The notes below the pieces were generated by a model. The model was given only the letters and a program-made list of their open reading frames with translations, was not told the DNA's origin and did not search any database. 64,000 bases of DNA from contig NC_133647.1 in NCBI RefSeq assembly GCF_009905375.1, forward strand, positions 51,704,506 through 51,768,505, given 5' to 3'. Numbering within the stretch: the stretch's first letter is position 1; each line of letters opens with the position of its first letter. This document shows, piece by piece, positions 60,027-64,000 of the stretch. A program made the position numbers and the translations under genes. This DNA is from Apium graveolens (lineage: Eukaryota; Streptophyta; Magnoliopsida; Apiales; Apiaceae).

Positions 60027-60285
60027 CTCCCTCCGTCCCAAAATGTGTTTCCTATATTGACTTTTTGTACTGTTTATGCTAAACGATTGACTACTAATTT
60101 ACGTCTAATCTATAAGATCAAACATAGTCATGAGTGATTTTGTTGGATTCGTATCTATGAGTACTTTAATACAATAAAATTTTTAAATTTAATATTAATA
60201 TGAAATTAAAGATATTAACAATCAAAAGTGTGCATTGGCAAACGTGTCCAACACAAAGAGGAAACATTTTTAGGGACGGAGGGAG
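60027..60285. mobile_element. Stowaway-like MITE (259 bp)
   Basis: Terminal inverted repeats CTCCCTCCGTCCC and GGGACGGAGGGAG, flanked by TA on both sides (60025-60026 and 60286-60287). The sequence between is AT-rich without coding capacity. G2 has the unfilled site, AAATGGTATCTTG, at about 44096. Stowaway MITEs move with Tc1/mariner transposase; none is in the window. Confidence 0.95.
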
Positions 60286-62142
60286 TATCTTGATACGCCC
60301 TGTACCTAGGGAGTACCGGATAAAGAATTTAAGGATAACCTTAAAGGTTTTACAAGGAAAAAGGTAATATTCAAAGTTCTCAAGAATATAAATTTTGATT
60401 AGGAAATATGACATAATTATAATAATGCCAGGTGGGCACGTGTTGAACCATAAGAAAGTATAGATCGACCCAATGAAGGTCGAGATTGGTGAAAACGAGA
60501 AGGACCCAAGATAAGAGACGTCCTAAGTATGATCGAGAGTCAGTCGTGACAATGTTCACATCTAAAGACTAAGGCAATGACTTATGGAAAAAAATGGTGT
60601 TTTTTTTTCTAAAAAAGGAATTAAGAGAAGCATTTTCACATAAGCAGTGATTGAAATGAGGTAGAAAATTTAGTGGGAGGTGGTTAAAATGACATTGATT
60701 GTAAGGAAATTTTACTATCAGGAAAGGCCAAAAAGGTGGCCAACACTTTAAGTGTAAGAGGACAATTATCGGCGCTCGTGCCAGAGGAATACAGTGATGA
60801 TGGTTGAAGCCGTAAAGGTTGTATTATGGTTTAGAAGATTGACATTCCTTTTGATGACTGTGCAATACCCAACTGTAATAGTAGTTTGGTAAAGGATTAA
60901 TTCGTGTAATCGCCATGAGCGGGCTATCTATCTTAGAAGGTACTATCTTGAGATAACCTTTGAGATTCATATCTCCTAATAAAGACATATGATTAAGAAT
61001 GGTATTAACCTGCTATCGTTGCTTTCATTAAAACTCTTCTAAAATTTTATTTGCTTCATGTCATATGTGCGTCAAGTTCAGGAGTGTTCTTCATGAATCA
61101 TGAGCGGTGATCATGTAACCTCCTTAGAAGAATTCGATACGACAGGTATGGACTCTATATGGTTAGCTATTAATATTCCAAGGAAAACGAATGATGACAG
61201 TAGGTCAGTGGTGGACCATAGTAATGCGGCAACGATTCTTTAAATAATGAGCCGATTACAACCGTGAGAGTTGTAGTGTAATGGATGTTGAGATTGGGTA
61301 CCACTAATCGGGTTGTGATGATGTATAAGTAATCATCGGTAAACTAACTAAGGCGATCATTTACCTATGATATATTTATTCCTTCTTATCGATAAAGAGT
61401 AGTATTACTATACGAAGAAGGTTACGAAATAGCAATGGATTCTAGTAACTATGATGTCTAGAATGAAATCCGAGATTCGATTTTTGCTGTCAAGGGAGTT
61501 TCAAAGGTGATTGAGTATAAGCTCGAGGAAGAGCATGGGTCCATAGAATGATGGACGGAATAGCAAAAATATTTAAGCATGTGAAATGCGATGCGATAAT
61601 ACTGGATATTGATATAGATATATATGTTTTGTTCTCTTGTGACAAACCTCTATAGTTCAGAGGTAGATTCCAAGCCAGATCTTTTTTGGCAGTATTTTTT
61701 TATATATACAATTCTCTTCAATTCGTTCTTTTCTTTTCATTTTGTATAAGCTGAGAAGAAAACCCTTCCAGAAGGGGAGGTATTGCCGAATGACTATCTA
61801 TCTGTGTGATGGAAGCCTAGTAGGATACCATCTATTGTTTAATTGCTTGTCAAGTACTAAAGGCTGGCCACCTTCTGCACTAACTATGCAATAGAACAAG
61901 TGTTCATGATCATAGTGATCTCTCAACAAATTCCTTTACTTCTATATGATTGATCAAGCTTTGGAAAATAGAAACAACAGAAAAGGAGTAGTAAAGTTAT
62001 GGTGGTATTCGGAATGGAAACACGTTCGTGATACTAAAGTTGACGTGGTTATTAAAAGGTTAAAAACTCTAGCGAGTAAAGGTATATCTAGAATAGTATT
62101 CTGTACGGAAGATAGTAACGCTTACGAACCATAAAAGGAGTA

Positions 62143-62600
62143 TTGAGAAGCAAAAGCTATAATGCTAGAAGCTATGATGAGAGTCTGTGCAATAGACTTG
62201 AAAGAATTTGGAATGATCACTTAACGCGGATTGAGTTTTCTTACGATAACAGATCATATGTCATTATCGAGATGTCGCCTTATGAGATCCTTGAGGGCAG
62301 ACAATGTCGATCTCCCTTATGTTAGGATGAAGTTGCAGAGCGCAAGATGCTCGGACCAGCAGTGGTCCAAAGGACCAGGGATATAATAGATCTAATCAGA
62401 AGACGGCTGGTAGTAGCCCAAGATGGACATGAGAAGTATGTTGAATTGACACGAAAGGACAAGGAATAGGAAGTAGGGGACCTAGTGCTGTTATAGGTAT
62501 TCCCTTGGAAAAGATGGATGTGGTTCGGAAAGAAAGGAAAGCTAAGCCCACGAAGTGTTGGACCCTTGGAGATATTAAGACGTATTGGGAAGTTAGCATA
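62143..62600 (+). pseudogene. G3 integrase C-terminal remnant
   Basis: Contains RLERIWNDHLTRIEFSYDNR and SPYEILEGRQCRSPL, which correspond to the end of the gypsy integrase core, then a stop and out-of-frame text matching RTRDIIDLI. The equivalent G2 remnant is at 46070-46500. No catalytic residue is preserved in a usable frame. Confidence 0.75.
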
Positions 62601-62917
62601 TGAGCTAGCCCTACCCCCGAACCTGTAGCAAGTTCATAACGTGTTCCACGTATCAATGTTAAGGAAGTATAATTTGGATGCCAGACAAATAGGGGTACAT
62701 GAGCGCATAGTCATGCAACCAGACGTAACCTATATGGAGCAACCAGAAAGGGTTATAGATCGAAAAGGAACAAGTGCTTAGGAGAAGGGTTATCAAACTA
62801 GGCAGAGTTTGGTGGTAGAACCACAATGTGGGAAAATTTACTTGAGACTTAGAAAGTGCAATGCTAAGAGAGCATCCCTATTCATTTTCTATCTGATTTC
62901 GGGACAGAATCCTTTTA

Positions 62918-62930
62918 AAGGAGGGGAGAC
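62918..62930 (+). other. G3 polypurine tract
   Basis: AAGGAGGGGAGAC directly before the 3' LTR, as in G2. Confidence 0.82.
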
Positions 62931-64000
62931 TTTAATAACCCCAATTTTTGGAAAATTTTGAAACATGGATGAATAGTAACTTTAGCTAATGATGATGATT
63001 AAGGAAAATTATCAGACCACGCTATATATGAGTACTGTTATGGAAATTCTAAGATCGTATTAATACTCCATAAAGTAAATAAGTGTATGTAAAGATCGTC
63101 AGAATCCAAATCCGAACACTTTGATTTTTTCCCGAAAATCCACCAGATACCGAAAGAATTGAGTATAAGGTGATAGGATAAAAAGGATTCAAATTCAAGG
63201 ATTTTCAGAGGGGATCATAAAAAGGAATATAAAATATTGAGAAAGGTTTAGGGGAACCCAAGTAATAAGATCCCGGATATGATCCCTCAAACGATGAACG
63301 AGAACGAAAGTTAAGCGAGCCGTAAAACAAATAAGCGACCAAGAGACAAGCTTGTACAAGAAGCCAAGGATTGTGACATCATCAAACCACAAGGAAGAGA
63401 CATGTGGCAATTGGATGACATAAGAATGATGACCTAAGCATGACAAAAAGAAGTGTGTTGTTGGTTGATTGTGAGCCATTCATTTTTTACCATGGTAAAT
63501 CCTTAAAATTAGCCAAGCCATAAACAAAGAAACAAAGCAAAAAAATCATAACACAAACTTGACTTTTCATTTTAAAGAAGCTAGCTCTCGGCCAAAACCA
63601 GAGCAGCAACTTCAAACTACCATATCTCCTTCAATACTCATTCAAATAGAATGTTCTATAGCTCTTTGGAAAAGTATTGAGATGGCCTACAACTCTTGTT
63701 CACAAGTCTCATCCAAATAAGCATGTAAGACCCTCTTTTTGACAGTTCTTTCAATCTGACTTTTAGAAACTTCAAAACCTAACTTTGTGTTCTTGATTTC
63801 TTTGGAAAGATCAAGCTTGTAGGAGGTTAGATTAAGGCTCCCTAAGGCTTCCTAGCAACTTAACACCTACCAAGGAAGGTATCAACTTCAAACCCTAGCT
63901 TTGATTTTATGATTCCATTAAGTTTTATTGAAGCATTGTTAGTATTAAGGCTTGATCCTTGATTATAAGTAGTTTTGGTGGATTTGTATTGGTTTTGAAT
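62931..64000 (+). repeat. G3 3' LTR, cut by window edge
   Basis: Starts TTTAATAACCCC (G2 has TGTAATAACCCC, so the terminal TG has mutated) and matches 25209-26090 of the 5' LTR further in. It includes the start that the 5' LTR lacks. No gene; the ORF at 63195-63479 is an LTR ORF. Confidence 0.88.

Larger units (their letters stand above)
58827..62917 (+). other. G3 degenerate core, right of copia C
   Basis: Lines up along its whole length with G2 42902-46794, except for a MITE at 60027-60285. It has the same relics: RNase H end near 60640-60750 and integrase C-terminal text at 62143-62600 (MSPYEILEGRQCRSPL), all out of frame. About 110 bp of G2 sequence around the copia C site is missing. 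No gene. Confidence 0.78.
25157..64000 (+). mobile_element. Degenerate gypsy-type element G3, split by copia C, right LTR runs off the edge
   Basis: Parts: 5' LTR (25157-28474, start missing), primer binding site, remnants of an accessory ORF and pol, copia C insertion (30018-58821), then a degenerate core (58827-62930), a purine tract and the 3' LTR from 62931. Both LTR and core match G2. The flanks of C share CTTTA. G3 holds no intact gene and a MITE. Confidence 0.85.

Noticed and set aside
61946..62134. 62-codon ORF in the G3 core as a separate gene
   Set aside because: It lies in degenerate sequence shared with G2, where the same frame is broken.

Overview
The window is plant nuclear DNA made entirely of transposable elements. 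I see no host gene, rRNA, tRNA gene or CRISPR array. The repeat types (Ty1/copia elements of SIRE/Maximus type, Ty3/gypsy chromoviruses of Tekay/Del type, a Stowaway-like MITE) point to a dicot heterochromatic or intergenic region. An asterid such as an Apiaceae species is a guess, not something the sequence proves. Element names (A, B, C, X, G1, G2, G3, S) are mine.

Left half (1-25159) is one nest. SIRE-like copia B (+, 17911-25159) carries in its 5' LTR a gypsy element G1 (-, 1-17910; its other LTR lies left of the window). G1's integrase gene is split by copia element X (+, 109-10149), with a perfect 5-bp target duplication CAAGT (104-108 and 10150-10154). X contains SIRE-like copia A (-, 1334-8416). 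A later deletion removed the end of X's 5' LTR, most of X's interior and the 3' end of A.

Right half (25157-64000) is a second nest. A degenerate gypsy-type element G3 (+, running off the right edge) is split by a complete SIRE-like copia C (-, 30018-58821, duplication CTTTA). C holds two insertions: G2 (+, 36882-51000, duplication GTCAG), a young gypsy-type element with LTRs of about 4.2 kb and no usable gag-pol, in the post-pol region, and solo LTR S (+, 55633-57015) in gag. A Stowaway-like MITE (60027-60285) sits in G3, and G2 preserves the matching empty site. The two nests join at 25157, where B is truncated against a 5'-truncated G3 LTR.

A, B and C are copies of one SIRE-type family with the order LTR, gag (three CCHC knuckles), pol (protease, integrase, reverse transcriptase, RNase H), a spacer of about 1.4 kb, a small ORF, a large ORF of about 1,250 codons, polypurine tract, LTR. 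All three copies carry frameshifts, stops or insertions. The features most worth a second look are (1) a promoter-like block with a TATA box and palindromes just upstream of the small post-pol ORF, kept in B and C; (2) a conserved double stop (TAG then TGA, same frame) between gag and pol in all three copies; (3) a short repeated motif that lies in one orientation in the LTR and in the opposite orientation in the interior; and (4) the G2/G3 family, which seems to have spread while carrying a non-coding, rearranged core. I found no convincing unknown biological system beyond these.
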